NCBI RefSeq assembly: GCF_016808095.1
Contig: NC_068971.1
Location: 47,428,131-47,492,130, forward strand
From: Vigna angularis
Lineage: Eukaryota > Streptophyta > Magnoliopsida > Fabales > Fabaceae
Length of the DNA: 64,000 bases
Reading direction: 5' to 3'
The first letter of the stretch is position 1; each line of letters starts with the position of its first letter. This document shows, piece after piece, positions 29,237 to 39,187 of this stretch. A program made the translations under genes and the position numbers. The notes under the pieces are model-generated. The model searched no databases and was not told where the DNA came from. It worked only from the letters and a program-made list of their open reading frames with translations.

Positions 29237-30355
29237 CGAGAGAATTAGCCAATTTGTACAGAAAGTCCAACACAGGTACTCAGTTAGATGAACAGGGGTC
29301 ACCATTGGAAAAACCATGAGTGTAGGCACTTCTGCACCTTCCCGGAGACGTTGTACGTTCGTTCTGGACGGTCAGTGAGCGTTCGACAGTGAGCGATCGT
29401 TCTTCCCCGTGAGCGTTCGTCCTTCCCAGTGATCGTTCGTCCAGTTTGAGCGTTCGTCCAGAGAGCGTTCGTCCTTGATTTCATCTGTGAGCGCTCGTCC
29501 ATTCGTCCAAACCGAGCGTTCGTCCAAAATGATCAGCATGGAGCGTTCGTCCAAAGTGTAGCGTTCGTCCTTTCGGATTAGTGTAGTGTTCGTCCTTAAG
29601 TAACCAGTATGGGCGTCCGTCCTTAAATGAATGGTTGAGCGTTCGTCCGAATGGTTGAGCGGTCGTCCGAATTGTTGAGCGTTCGTCCTGGTGAGTGTAA
29701 CGTTCGGTCAGGAGGTTTAATCTTTGCGCGTTCGTCCAACTGTGCGCTCGTCCGCGTTCGGCAGCGTTCGTCCAGACTGCTCAGCAGTGAGCGTTTGTCC
29801 AGTGACTTTCGTTCTAGAATGGGTTAAGTGAATAGTGGTCTTCCAAATAGTATTTTACAAATATGTTGGTTTACCATGTTTGGATGACTTTTGCATGTTG
29901 TATGAGTGGGTGGAATTATGGTTTAATGAATATGCTCTAATTGTTCTTTTGTACGAATCTAAGTATGATAACATTGAATTTAACTGTTCTATCTGTACAA
30001 CATGTTTTTACATCTAGCTCACCCTTGCCTTGTTTTTGTTATGTACTGTCTGGGTATGTTTCTTTGGCGATGATCATCCACTTGGATGGGAGCAGATGTT
30101 GTCGCGGAGTTTCCCTTGGAGCAAGAGCTGGAGGTTACCGATGTCGCAGGATAGTCTTCTTAGAATTTATTGATTGAACACTTGTATTGTTCAATCCTTT
30201 CAAATGTTCAAGTTTGAATTTTCAGTTTCTTTTATTTGGATGACTGTAATTTATTACATTTAATTACACGTCATATTCCGACTGTTCTCTATATTTGGAT
30301 GTTAACGTCTTTATTATATAATATTGGTTATTATATAATCGGGACGTTACATTAA

Positions 30356-30367
30356 TGGTATCAGAGC
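30356..30367 (+). promoter_or_regulatory. Primer-binding site, initiator methionine tRNA type
   Basis: TGGTATCAGAGC lies four bases after the 5' LTR end. It complements the 3' end of plant initiator tRNA-Met, the usual primer of many plant LTR retrotransposons. Confidence 0.93.
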
Positions 30368-30492
30368 AGTTCTTCCTTAGAAACCTGTAGGTTGTGGGTG
30401 CGATTCGTTTGTGATTATGTACTTTGGTCTCGGGTTGGAAGTTGTGTTGGTTTGAGTCAGGCTAATGGTCTTTCTTTCTGTATGAACAGAAG

Positions 30493-31036
30493 ATGGTACC
30501 TACTTCTTCTCCTCCTTCGTCCCAGGGAGTTGATCCGTCTGACTCTAATCAGATGCTGAATGCGGTGTTCCAAGCGTTGCAAGAACAGAATGCTGCATTG
30601 GTAGAGTAAAATACCATAACCCTGCATAATCTAGAAGCCGCAAGGGTATTTGCCGAGAACGCGAGAGTAACATCTGAGAACACTTAAAGACAATTCATTA
30701 AAGTGATTGACTAGTGGCAGGACCGTTCAGGGTGTTTTCTCTTCAGTTATTCTGGTCCAAGAGTGGAATTTGGAAAGCTTTCTGCAACATCATTCAGCCC
30801 GGTTTGATGGGAAGTGCAGTTCGAATGAAGCTGATCAATGGTTAAGGGACATTGAGAGAATTTGTAGTGCTAAGAAATGTCCAGATGAGAACGAGGTATC
30901 ATATGCTGAGTACTTCCGTACAGTGTAAGGTATGACATGGAGATTGAATTCCTTCAGTTAATACCGGGAAATATGTCGTGACTGAGTATGCAGACAGGCT
31001 TGAGCACTTGCTCCGATTGTACACCATGACTACGGT
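30493..31036 (+). pseudogene. Broken gag of the young element
   Basis: It opens with ATG at 30493, just after a splice-acceptor-like TATGAACAG (30482-30490). The first in-frame stop comes after 39 codons (TAA at 30607-30609), with further stops and frame changes beyond. In other frames gag-like stretches remain: residues resembling FLQHHSARFDG, EADQWLRDIERI and later YADRLEHLLRLYTM, as in Ty3/gypsy retrotransposon gag domains. Similarity ends at an A-tract (31040-31057). No pol follows. Confidence 0.85.
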
Positions 31037-31039
31037 TAT

Positions 31040-31057
31040 AAAAAAAAAAAAAAAAAA
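31040..31057 (+). repeat. A-tract at the gag breakpoint
   Basis: About 18 consecutive A residues lie exactly where gag similarity ends and the segment containing the homeobox gene begins. A second A-tract (33483-33503) lies near the other end of that segment. Confidence 0.85.
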
Positions 31058-31895
31058 TTTTGTTATCATTATGAGTTTAATTCTCCCTGTCTTAACCTTG
31101 ATGTGCCATGTTTTGGTCTTTTGCTCGTGTTTAAGCCTAAACACTGTTTAAACCGTTTTTGTCATCAAGTTAATGCTTTAATCCTGTCGTGTTCAACCTT
31201 AAACATTCATTCATTTCATTAACATGTATCATTTTTGGGTTATCAACCTCTATGTGTCTAAACCAGATTTCGGCTCCCGTTCTTATGTCTTTTGTTTTCA
31301 ATGTCATTGTGAGCCAATCTAATTTTTCAGTTTCACCCAGTTCAGGTTGTGTTAAACGTATGTGTTCTGTGTTTTCAAAGTTCATTAATACTTTGTTATT
31401 TTGCCTTAATGTGAAATTCTATTGATTAATTTAGAGTCTGCAAACACAAAGGTTGTTTTATGTTTGGGGCAAATTAGTGTTTTGTTTACCTCATCGAGTA
31501 TTGAAGTATCGTTAAAATCTTGATAAATTTTTAGACATAATTTTCATGCGTTTCAAACTCATTGATAACTTATTATGTTTTTCGTTTGGGCCAGATAAAA
31601 ATAAAATAGTTGAGAATAACTCTGAGTCAAATTTCAAAATTTCGTAATAAATTAATTTATCTGAATTTATGAACAAGTACATATATATGTATATTTTAAA
31701 TAAATACAATAAAAAAATTACAAACAGGTGGTTGAGTTTCTGTGAGGTTTTTCTCTTCTGATACTCTTGAGTTTGGTAAGACGTTAACCTGGAAATAAAT
31801 CGTTAGAAAAATATATAATTGGCAGGGCTGATAATAAAGATAATAATCAGCAAACTAGCATGGCAGATAAATATTACAATGCTTAATTAAAATAA

Positions 31896-32024
31896 AGATG
31901 TTCTAGAGTCGATCATAAGTGATCGTTAAATATTACAGTCCATAAAATACGCAAATAAGGCAAATAAACAAAAGCAAATAAAGGATGTTCGGGATTCGAT
32001 CACTCGTGATCATTAAGTTACAGA
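31896..32024. repeat. Two copies of a roughly 43-bp unit with a palindromic core
   Basis: Two similar units (31896-31939 and 31981-32024) each contain an imperfect palindrome: CGATCATAAGTGATCG at about 31910 and CGATCACTCGTGATCA at about 31997. They lie just downstream of the stop codon of the antisense WOX-like gene and could act in its 3' UTR or as DNA sites. Confidence 0.6.
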
Positions 32025-32037
32025 TAAAAATAAAAAT

Positions 32038-32600
32038 TTAACGGAAAAATTCTCGAACGGGTTGTGGTGGCCTAAGGGAGAGCTCCGTCGAGGGAGCTCT
32101 GGTTCGGAATGCGAGAGGCATGGGTTGAGGGATTTTTCGTTCGTCCCTGTCATCGTCGATGATGATAGGAACGGGGAACAAATCCAGCAGCCTTGGCGCC
32201 TTCATAATTACCCAGCCGTATTCTTCAAACAAAAAAAAAAAATAAATAAAATTTGTGTCAATAATAGAAGGGGAAAAATAAAATAAAATAAATAAAAATA
32301 AAAATAGTGGTAATTAGGGTTCTTACCATACATGTACAGCGGCAGCTGAGAAAATACGGTGCCAGTGGGGTCTAATTCCGCTTGCCAGCGCCTGATCCGG
32401 TTACCATGATTGTTGAACCAGCAGTGTACATTATATTCACTGACTTCTCCGAAGGCCCTGAGTCGAGATGCAATCTCGGCGACTTGGGCTCTGCTGGGAT
32501 GTGTGACCCCGTGGTTGAAGATATTGGCCATCATTTTGACCTGATCATCAGTAGGTTTCCACCGCTGACTGCTGAACCTCTCCATCTCCATCTCACTCAT
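32038..32600 (-). CDS. WUSCHEL-type (WOX) homeodomain protein inside a retrotransposon
   Basis: The predicted 152-aa protein is encoded antisense to the element. Coding exons on the minus strand are 32600-32327 and 32222-32038, joined across a 104-bp GT-AG intron; both exons stay open. Residues about 12-73 form a WUS-type homeodomain, from RWKPTDDQ through PSRAQVAEIASRLRAFG to NVHCWFNNHGNR. It has the extended loops of WOX proteins and keeps W, F and N of the recognition helix. The NH after WFx recalls the WUS clade (QNHKAR) more than WOX13 (QNRRAR). The C-terminus has an ELSLRPP segment that faintly resembles an EAR repression motif. The ATG at 32600 is the first Met; the frame continues upstream only into untranslated leader. 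Host WOX genes specify stem-cell and organ-founder identity. Whether this copy is expressed or functional is unknown. Confidence 0.82.
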
Positions 32601-33420
32601 CCTTCCTTTCAAAGTGTTTCTAAAGCATAAAAATAAGGAAATAAAAAGAATAAAACAAAAATCGTCAGTGTTTTCTTTATTTGTTTTGGTTACTTTTAAG
32701 TTTACTTCGTCCAGGCGGTCTTTGTTGTTTCGGTGTCTAGTCTCTGGTCTGTTTCACGGTCCTCGCAAATGTTCCTAAACGGATCTACGTCCAAGTTTGT
32801 TTATGTCCATTTCGTACATACAAATAAATTTCCTCTTTTTAAGTTTTCTGTTTTTATGGGGTACGTGGCGTTGTTCTACCCGATTGTCTCTGCCATACCC
32901 TCAATCGAGGGGAGATTAACGTCTGGTTTCCAGCCGATATACCCCTTATCTTTGTTAAGGCAGTGTGTTCTTAGATTTTAGTTATTAAATGGAAAATAGA
33001 AGAAGAGGAAAGTAAACGCAGGAGCAGAAGTGAAAATAACAAGCGGAAAGTAAAGAAGAAAGCAGAATGTAAGTGCGAGTAATAAAAGCTCAGAAAACAA
33101 AAAGAAAAAGGAAAGTACATGAAAGGAAGCAGAAAGAAGAAAGGAAAGAAAAGAAGTAAGAAGTAAAGGAGAAGGAGAAGCTGGGTAAAGGAAAGAAAGA
33201 AATAAGAGAAAAGAAATACTTACTCGAGGCGGGGCAAAGCCTTGGAACTTGCAGATTTGAAGCTTGCCGGAAGGCTCTCCGATCTACCACGCTCAGTCGT
33301 TCAGATCTCGCAAAGTTTTCACACTCAAAGCTCTCAGTGCTCAGATCTCTCTCTCAGATGCTCTCAGATCTCAACGTTTCGAAATGTCGCCCAACGCGGC
33401 TAGCACCTCGTTTTATAGCC
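32601..33420 (-). promoter_or_regulatory. Promoter, leader exon and leader intron of the WOX-like gene
   Basis: Read on the minus strand, a TATA box (GGCTATAAAACG, TATAAAA at 33417-33411) precedes a leader rich in GAGATCTGAG-type sequence. A donor CGA|GTAAGTAT (exon end 33224) opens a roughly 600-nt intron. The acceptor ATGCTTTAG (AG at 32621-32620) leaves 19 nt of leader before the ATG at 32600. TATA box, leader and matching splice sites suggest a whole gene with its own promoter rather than an exon fragment. The transcription start (about 33385) is inferred. Confidence 0.6.
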
Positions 33421-33482
33421 AAGGAACCTCACTGTGTCCACAGTTCCGGTCATGCATACCGGAGTCTTCAATAGTATCGGTT

Positions 33483-33503
33483 AAAAAAAAAAAAAAAAAA
33501 AAA
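33483..33503 (+). repeat. A-tract near the far end of the homeobox segment
   Basis: About 21 consecutive A residues. With the A-tract at 31040-31057 it brackets the roughly 2.4-kb segment holding the WOX-like gene. Confidence 0.85.
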
Positions 33504-33644
33504 GATTTTTGTAGCTTGCGATTTTTGCCACATTGTGAGAGTATGAGACATTCAATTAGAGAAGATCTCTTGCTATGTGAGTAAGTGAAAAATGACCTGA
33601 TTTTGGTGTGAGATGTGATATGTATGTTGGCATAGAATTGTCAC

Positions 33645-34020
33645 CTTGGCTGAGCGGTGGGAACTGCCCTGATAAGCTCACTAGATGAGTGGTGGGAGTT
33701 GCCCTGATAAACTTTTGAGTGGTGGGAGTTGCCCTGATAAGCTCTTTGAGCAGTGGGAACTGCCCTGATAAGCTCACTAGAGTAGTGGTGGGAGTTGCTC
33801 TGATAAGCTCTTTGAGCAGTGGGAACTGCCCTGATAAGCTCACTAGATGAGTAGTGGGAGTTGCCCTGATAAACTTTTGAGTGGTGGGAGTTGCCCTGAT
33901 AAGCTCTTTGAGCAGTGGGAACTGCCCTGATAAGCTCACTAGAGTAGTGGTGGGAGTTGCTCTGATAAGCTCTTTGAGCGGTGGGAACTGCCCGGATAAG
34001 TTTGTTATATGAGTAGTGGG
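33645..34020 (+). repeat. Tandem repeats in the 3' untranslated part of the young element
   Basis: Units of about 30-36 bp, GTGGGAGTTGCCCTGATAA and GTGGGAACTGCCCTGATAA with alternating linkers (ACTTTTGA, GCTCTTTGAGCA, GCTCACTAGA), repeat about eleven times. A longer unit containing several of them is itself duplicated. Tandem repeats between coding region and 3' LTR are known in plant Ty3/gypsy elements. Confidence 0.9.
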
Positions 34021-34118
34021 ATGGGAACTCTACCCAAGAGTTAGAGGACAAGATGAGAGAGACATATCTCAACTTGTTTTGGTAAGCTTAATTTTCGAGG
34101 ACGAAAATTGTTGTTGTT

Positions 34119-34126
34119 GGGGAGAA
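34119..34126 (+). promoter_or_regulatory. Polypurine tract
   Basis: GGGGAGAA directly precedes the TG of the 3' LTR and would prime plus-strand synthesis. A little upstream is TTCGAGGACGAAAA (about 34093-34106), an inverted-repeat motif common before the 3' LTR in Tekay/Del-type elements. Confidence 0.88.
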
Positions 34127-36581
34127 TGTAAGGACCGTATATTAGAAAAGAAAATTTGGTGGAGGTGGGCCCCATGTGGGCAGCTGAGCATGTGAAGTGG
34201 TGGGAGCATCCTTTGATGTTTGGCATGGTAGGGAAGAGCTTCACGGGACAAGTTGAAGAGCTTCACGGGACAAGTTGAAGAGCTTCACGGGACAAGTTGA
34301 AGAGCTTCACGGGACAAGTTGAAGAGCTTCACGGGACAAGTTGAAGAGCTTCACGGGACAACTGTTGAAGAGGTGGGGGAGAAATTTTATATGGGCAGCA
34401 GGCTTAAGAGTCTCACCACCTGGAAGCATGCTGGACGCTGTTGTGCATGGAACGCTTCTCCTCTTTGCTGGCTGCACCTTGCGTGAACCGTGAGCAAGGT
34501 GATGATCAACTTCTCCTTACAGCCGTGACAGTCTGAGCTTGGGTGTGGCAGCTGCTGCTTGCTTCATAAGGAAGGAACATAAAGGAATGAGCAAGAAGAG
34601 AGGTTGGAAGGAGGAAAAGCCGAGATGAAGGAAGAGAGTTTGAAAGTTGCTGGGAGAGAAGAAGTGAAGAACTTTGGAGTTGGAAGGAGATCCAGACGCT
34701 TGTATTTCTAGGATCAAGATTGCTAGGATGTCTTCAAGAGGTAAGGGGAGCTAGATATTTTGCGTTTTGATTGTTGAATTATACTATGTTTGGTGCAAAT
34801 CTGAGAATTTTGGGAGTGAAAATGGGTTTCTGCGTTTTCTGGAAAAACCTGTGATTCTGCATAATCTGCAGAATCGCGTTCGTCCAATTTGGTCTCAAAT
34901 TGAACGTTCGTCCAACTTGACGAATTGAACGTTCGTCCCGCCAAATTATCTGAGCGTTCGTCTAGTTTTTGAGGACGCTCGTCCAGCTTGACCTTGTGAA
35001 CGTTCGATATTTTCTGAACGTTCGATTTTTATATGTATTTTGATGAGCGTTCGTCCGAAACGGCGACGTTCGTCCACGTTGTTGAGTGAGAGTTCGTGCA
35101 TAAGAGTGTAGTGTTCGTTCATGCGTTAGAATTATTTATACGTTCGTCCTCGGTTCAGCGCGTTCGTCCAAAGTGTTCGGATTAGTGTTCGTCCAAGGGT
35201 TCGGCTTAGCGTTCGTCTCGTCTTAGCGTTCGTCCCGTAGCGTTCGTCCTTCCTTTGAGCGCTCGTCCAAACGAGTGTTGTTTTCGATTCTGAGCGTTCG
35301 GCCTTTTTGTAAAATGACGTTCGTCCGTTTAGAGCCACATTGGACGTTCGTCCAAATGCCTAAGAACGTTCGTCCAGACGTTGAACGTTCGTTTTTATGG
35401 AATGAAAATAAGATGACTGAGAGTGGTGTCTGGTAATCGTTTACAACACCCCTGTAAACGATTACCCGAGAGAATTAGCCAATTTGTACAGAAAGTCCAA
35501 CACAGGTACTCAGTTAGATGAACAGGGGTCACCATTGGAAAAACCATGAGTGTAGGCACTTCTGCACCTTCCCGGAGACGTTGTACGTTCGTTCTGGACG
35601 GTCAGTGAGCGTTCGACAGTGAGCGATCGTTCTTCCCCGTGAGCGTTCGTCCTTCCCAGTGATCGTTCGTCCAGTTTGAGCGTTCGTCCAGAGAGCGTTC
35701 GTCCTTGATTTCATCTGTGAGCGCTCGTCCATTCGTCCAAACCGAGTGTTCGTCCAAAATGATCAGCATGGAGCGTTCGTCCAAAGTGTAGCGTTCGTCC
35801 TTTCGGATTAGTATAGTGTTCGTCCTTAAGTAACCAGTATGGGCGTCCGTCCTTAAATGAATGGTTGAGCGTTCGTCCGAATGGTTGAGCGGTCGTCCGA
35901 ATTGTTGAGCGTTCGTCCTGGTGAGTGTAACGTTCGGTCAGGAGGTTTAATCTTTGCGCGTTCGTCCAACTGTGCGCTCGTCCGCGTTCGGCAGCGTTCG
36001 TCCAGACTGCTCAGCAGTGAGCGTTTGTCCAGTGACTTTCGTTCTAGAATGGGTTAAGTGAATAGTGGTCTTCCAAATAGTATTTTACAAATATGTTGGT
36101 TTACCATGTTTGGATGACTTTTGCATGTTGTATGAGTGGGTGGAATTATGGTTTAATGAATATGCTCTAATTGTTCTTTTGTACGAATCTAAGTATGATA
36201 ACATTGAATTTAACTGTTCTATCTGTACAACATGTTTTTACATCTAGCTCACCCTTGCCTTGTTTTTGTTATGTACTGTCTGGGTATGTTTCTTTGGCGA
36301 TGATCATCCACTTGGATGGGAGCAGATGTTGTCGCGGAGTTTCCCTTGGAGCAAGAGCTGGAGGTTACCGATGTCGCAGGATAGTCTTCTTAGAATTTAT
36401 TGATTGAACACTTGTATTGTTCAATCCTTTCAAATGTTCAAGTTTGAATTTTCAGTTTCTTTTATTTGGATGACTGTAATTTATTACATTTAATTACACG
36501 TCATATTCCGACTGTTCTCTATATTTGGATGTTAACGTCTTTATTATATAATATTGGTTATTATATAATCGGGACGTTACA
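34127..36581 (+). repeat. 3' LTR of the young element
   Basis: 2455 bp, three mismatches to the 5' LTR, all internal motifs in the same place (offset 6230 bp). Followed directly by the TCGGG target duplication and then by the rest of the interrupted solo LTR. Confidence 0.95.
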
Positions 36582-36586
36582 TCGGG

Positions 36587-37766
36587 TCGCCTGTTATTGA
36601 GAGCAGGTTATGACGACGAATTACAAGTAAACGACATCAGTTTATGAAAGACTAGTGTGCAGTGTCATGTGAGTCGATTTATCATGGGAATTGTTATAGT
36701 ATTTGTAGTGGGTTTATAGTGTGATAATTCTGGTTATTCATCTTGCATGTTGTGGCTGTGGTTTCTAACCGTGATGGTCGTACGGATACGAGAGAGATGG
36801 TAGTGTAGATAAAGTTGGATTTGGAGTACTTCTGCGAAAGAGACGGGGAGTAAAACTTGTTGAGTCTATAGGTAGTAATGAGCGTTCTTATTAGTGACGT
36901 TCGGTCTTGGTGTTAATTAATTTCAGGTAGCGAGCGTTATTAGATAACAGTTGATCTTGATGTTAGTGGATCTGAGGTAGCTAGCGTCCGATCTTAATTT
37001 GGTAACCTAAGGTTTAGTTTGATTACGTTCAGTCAATACTGAGGTGTTCAACAGAGTACTCTAGGCGTTTAACCCAGACTCAAGCGTTCCTTATTATAGT
37101 GTTCTGTCTAGTAGCGATGGTTCTCAGGGAATGATCTTTATTGGTGATGTTGCTTTGAGGTTGTAATCATTTATAGGGAGTGACCGGCTTTGATAGTCGT
37201 TGAAGTATCGATCGATTGATAAATAGTGATTAGTCGTGATGATACATGATTCAGGAAATGATCATTCATAGGTAGTGCTCGGGTCGGATGATGCCTGTCT
37301 CGGGTAAAGATCATTAATAGTTAGTGGTTGTACGTAGGGAACATCCGGTCTCGATGAGGTTACTCTCAGATAGAATTAAATTCAGTAAAGTGATCAATTA
37401 AGTGTTCGTCCGAATGGTACTTAATCTGTGGTGTGCGAGATTTGATCTTTGAGCAATCGTTCGAATAGTGTTCGAAATAATAGTAATTGTTTTAGTAGAG
37501 TACACTGTCTTAACGTGAAGTCTATGTACTTGATCTTAATTAGCGTTTGATCTTTTGGTATTCGACCTAATGGTATTCGGTATAATAGCGTTTGATGCTC
37601 AGTTTCTAGCTTAAGTGATCAATCTTAATGTTCGTGTAAACAGTATCCGATGTAATATAAGTTCGTTGTTTTATCGTTTGATTCAGTAATGTTATGTATT
37701 ATTACAACATTTAAGTTTTTTGAAAAATTTATTTGTTTTAGGGTGATTTTTTTTTGGGATGTTACA
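36587..37766 (+). repeat. Right part of the interrupted solo LTR
   Basis: After the TCGGG duplication the older solo LTR resumes. It holds decayed GTTCGGTC/GTTCGTCC motifs (for example near 36900 and 37400) and ends GGGATGTTACA. It is followed by ACCAT, the older element's target duplication. Confidence 0.85.
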
Positions 37767-38590
37767 ACCATCAACACCGTTAAGCCACAACCTTCCACTG
37801 TCAACCTCGTCGGATCCACCATCTTCTTTTGATCCAACAAGAAAAAAAGATTACCTTTTTTCTTGCACCTCCTTCCATTGTGTATTCGATCATTCCATAT
37901 TAAGTTCAAGAATATAAATACTTTCACCAGGATGAAGAATTCGTAAAATCCAGAGTAATCCACATCCAAACAATAAGATGTGATCTGTTTGTTGGTTATA
38001 TTCTGCACAGCCGAAACCTCTCTTCTACCTTCGTTAAACGAAATCACAATGGGTGTGTTCAACCTCGCTTCATCTTCACCCAACGACCTGAACAATAGCA
38101 GAAGCAAAATAAAATCCATTAGTGAACTCCATTAGTGACTTTCAACGAGGGAAAAGGGGGTTCCTTGTTTGCAGCAAAATTTGGGGATTCTTTGTTTGCA
38201 GCACAATTTGGGTTGGAAAAAGGGTGCATTTGCAGTGCTGATTTGGGGCCATGGAAATTGAGACGGTGCTTGGATTGTGGAGTCTTCATCTGGGTGGGGT
38301 AGTTTTGTTTGGAATATGGGGTTGGAGTCATAGTGGAAAATTTGATTGTGAGAAATAAAGATTGAACTCAGAAGAAAGAATTGAGAAGAAGAAGAAATTA
38401 GTGTCGGAGACAAATAAAGATAAAACATACCATTTTAAAAAAAATACAGCTCAACATCTCTTAACGGAGAGGACAAAATTGACTCAATTTTATAAGTATA
38501 TGAACGCAATTTTAGCAGTTTAAAAAAGATGACCACTTGAAATTCACATTCAAATATGAAGACCAAAAGAGGGTTTAAACCTTTTTTATT

Positions 38591-39187
38591 TGACCCCATA
38601 AATTAAATTGATAATCACACAAATCGTTTATAAGATATATCAAAATTCAATTTCAAAAATATAATTTATAAGTTACTTCAGTTAACTTTTAGCTTACTTA
38701 CTTATTTTTTACTGTTATATATTTATTTCAGTACATTATTTTTAGTGTTCGTGTTTATTTAACTTTCACTGTAATTATTTATTTCATTATTATTCCTTTA
38801 TTTTAATACATTATCTTTAGTATTTGTGATAAGATCGTGAAGAATGGTTCAACATTTAAGATATTGAATATTTTTTTAAATATTGTACCTTTTTTTATCT
38901 GTCGTGTAATTTTTTAAAATTCTTTTTACGCAATCCAAACTAAAACATTTAAATCATGCAAGTAAATAAAAATTAAATTAAATTGATACTTATTAAATCA
39001 ACTACTTTAAATAAAACAACTTATATATGTTAAAACAAATAAAAACATTAAATAGTTCAATAAAAGTTTAGTTCCTTTTAATTATAAAATTATATCTACA
39101 TCATGCACTTTTATTATTTAAATTATTTAAGAAAAACACGAGATTATTTATACAATGAAACATATAGTTATTTTTCTTTGTGACATT
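38591..39187. other. AT-rich intergenic DNA
   Basis: No gene or repeat structure that I can identify. Confidence 0.5.

Larger units (their letters stand above)
27897..30351 (+). repeat. 5' LTR of the young element
   Basis: It begins TGTAAGGACCG and ends GGGACGTTACA. It contains a six-copy 22-bp repeat (28003-28133), a splice-donor-like AGAGGTAAGGGGAG (28507-28520), many dispersed CGTTCGTCC motifs (28648-29800) and a perfect hairpin (29202-29236). It is directly followed by the primer-binding site. Confidence 0.95.
27897..36581 (+). mobile_element. Young non-autonomous LTR retrotransposon carrying a homeobox gene
   Basis: LTRs at 27897-30351 and 34127-36581 are both exactly 2455 bp. By eye they differ at only three sites (all transitions: near 28777/35007, 29517/35747 and 29583/35813). 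An exact TCGGG duplication flanks the element (27892-27896 and 36582-36586). It has an initiator-Met primer-binding site and a polypurine tract. The 3.8-kb interior holds a broken gag, no protease, RT, RNase H or integrase, an antisense WOX-like gene, and 3' tandem repeats. The TTCGAGGACGAAAA motif before the polypurine tract and the gag type fit the Tekay/Del chromovirus branch (inference). At 1.3e-8 per site per year, 3/2455 implies roughly 50,000 years. Movement would need proteins supplied in trans. Confidence 0.95.
25940..37766 (+). mobile_element. Solo LTR (about 3.1 kb), interrupted by a younger LTR retrotransposon
   Basis: It begins TGTAAGACCCG and ends GGGATGTTACA, with an exact 5-bp target duplication ACCAT (25935-25939 and 37767-37771). 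No internal region or second LTR belongs to it, so it is a solo LTR. Without the nested element and one TCGGG copy it is about 3137 bp. It is related to the LTRs of the inserted element: same end sequences, the same AAGAGGTAAGGGGAG donor-like motif (26338-26352), and the same CGTTCGTCC-rich body. Confidence 0.9.
25592..38581. mobile_element. Mutator-like element (MULE), interrupted by nested LTR elements
   Basis: Terminal inverted repeats begin GGTTTAAACCC. The left arm (25592 to about 25765) matches the reverse complement of the right arm (about 38428-38581) at roughly three quarters of positions. A perfect 9-bp target duplication, TTTTTTATT, flanks it (25583-25591 and 38582-38590), the diagnostic length for Mutator-type transposons. 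Without the nested LTR insertions the element would be about 1.16 kb (25592-25939 plus 37772-38581). The interior has no transposase motif. Minus-strand open frames at about 38428-38119 and 38119-37625 suggest a captured host fragment (Pack-MULE style), but I do not recognise it. Confidence 0.88.

Noticed and set aside
30707..30928. Intact short gag gene
   Set aside because: Only one segment of gag is open; stops and frame changes on both sides show that it is a relic.
33556..34072. Open frames of 127 and 143 aa on the minus strand
   Set aside because: Both come from the tandem repeats before the 3' LTR and change meaning with frame; no start context or domain.
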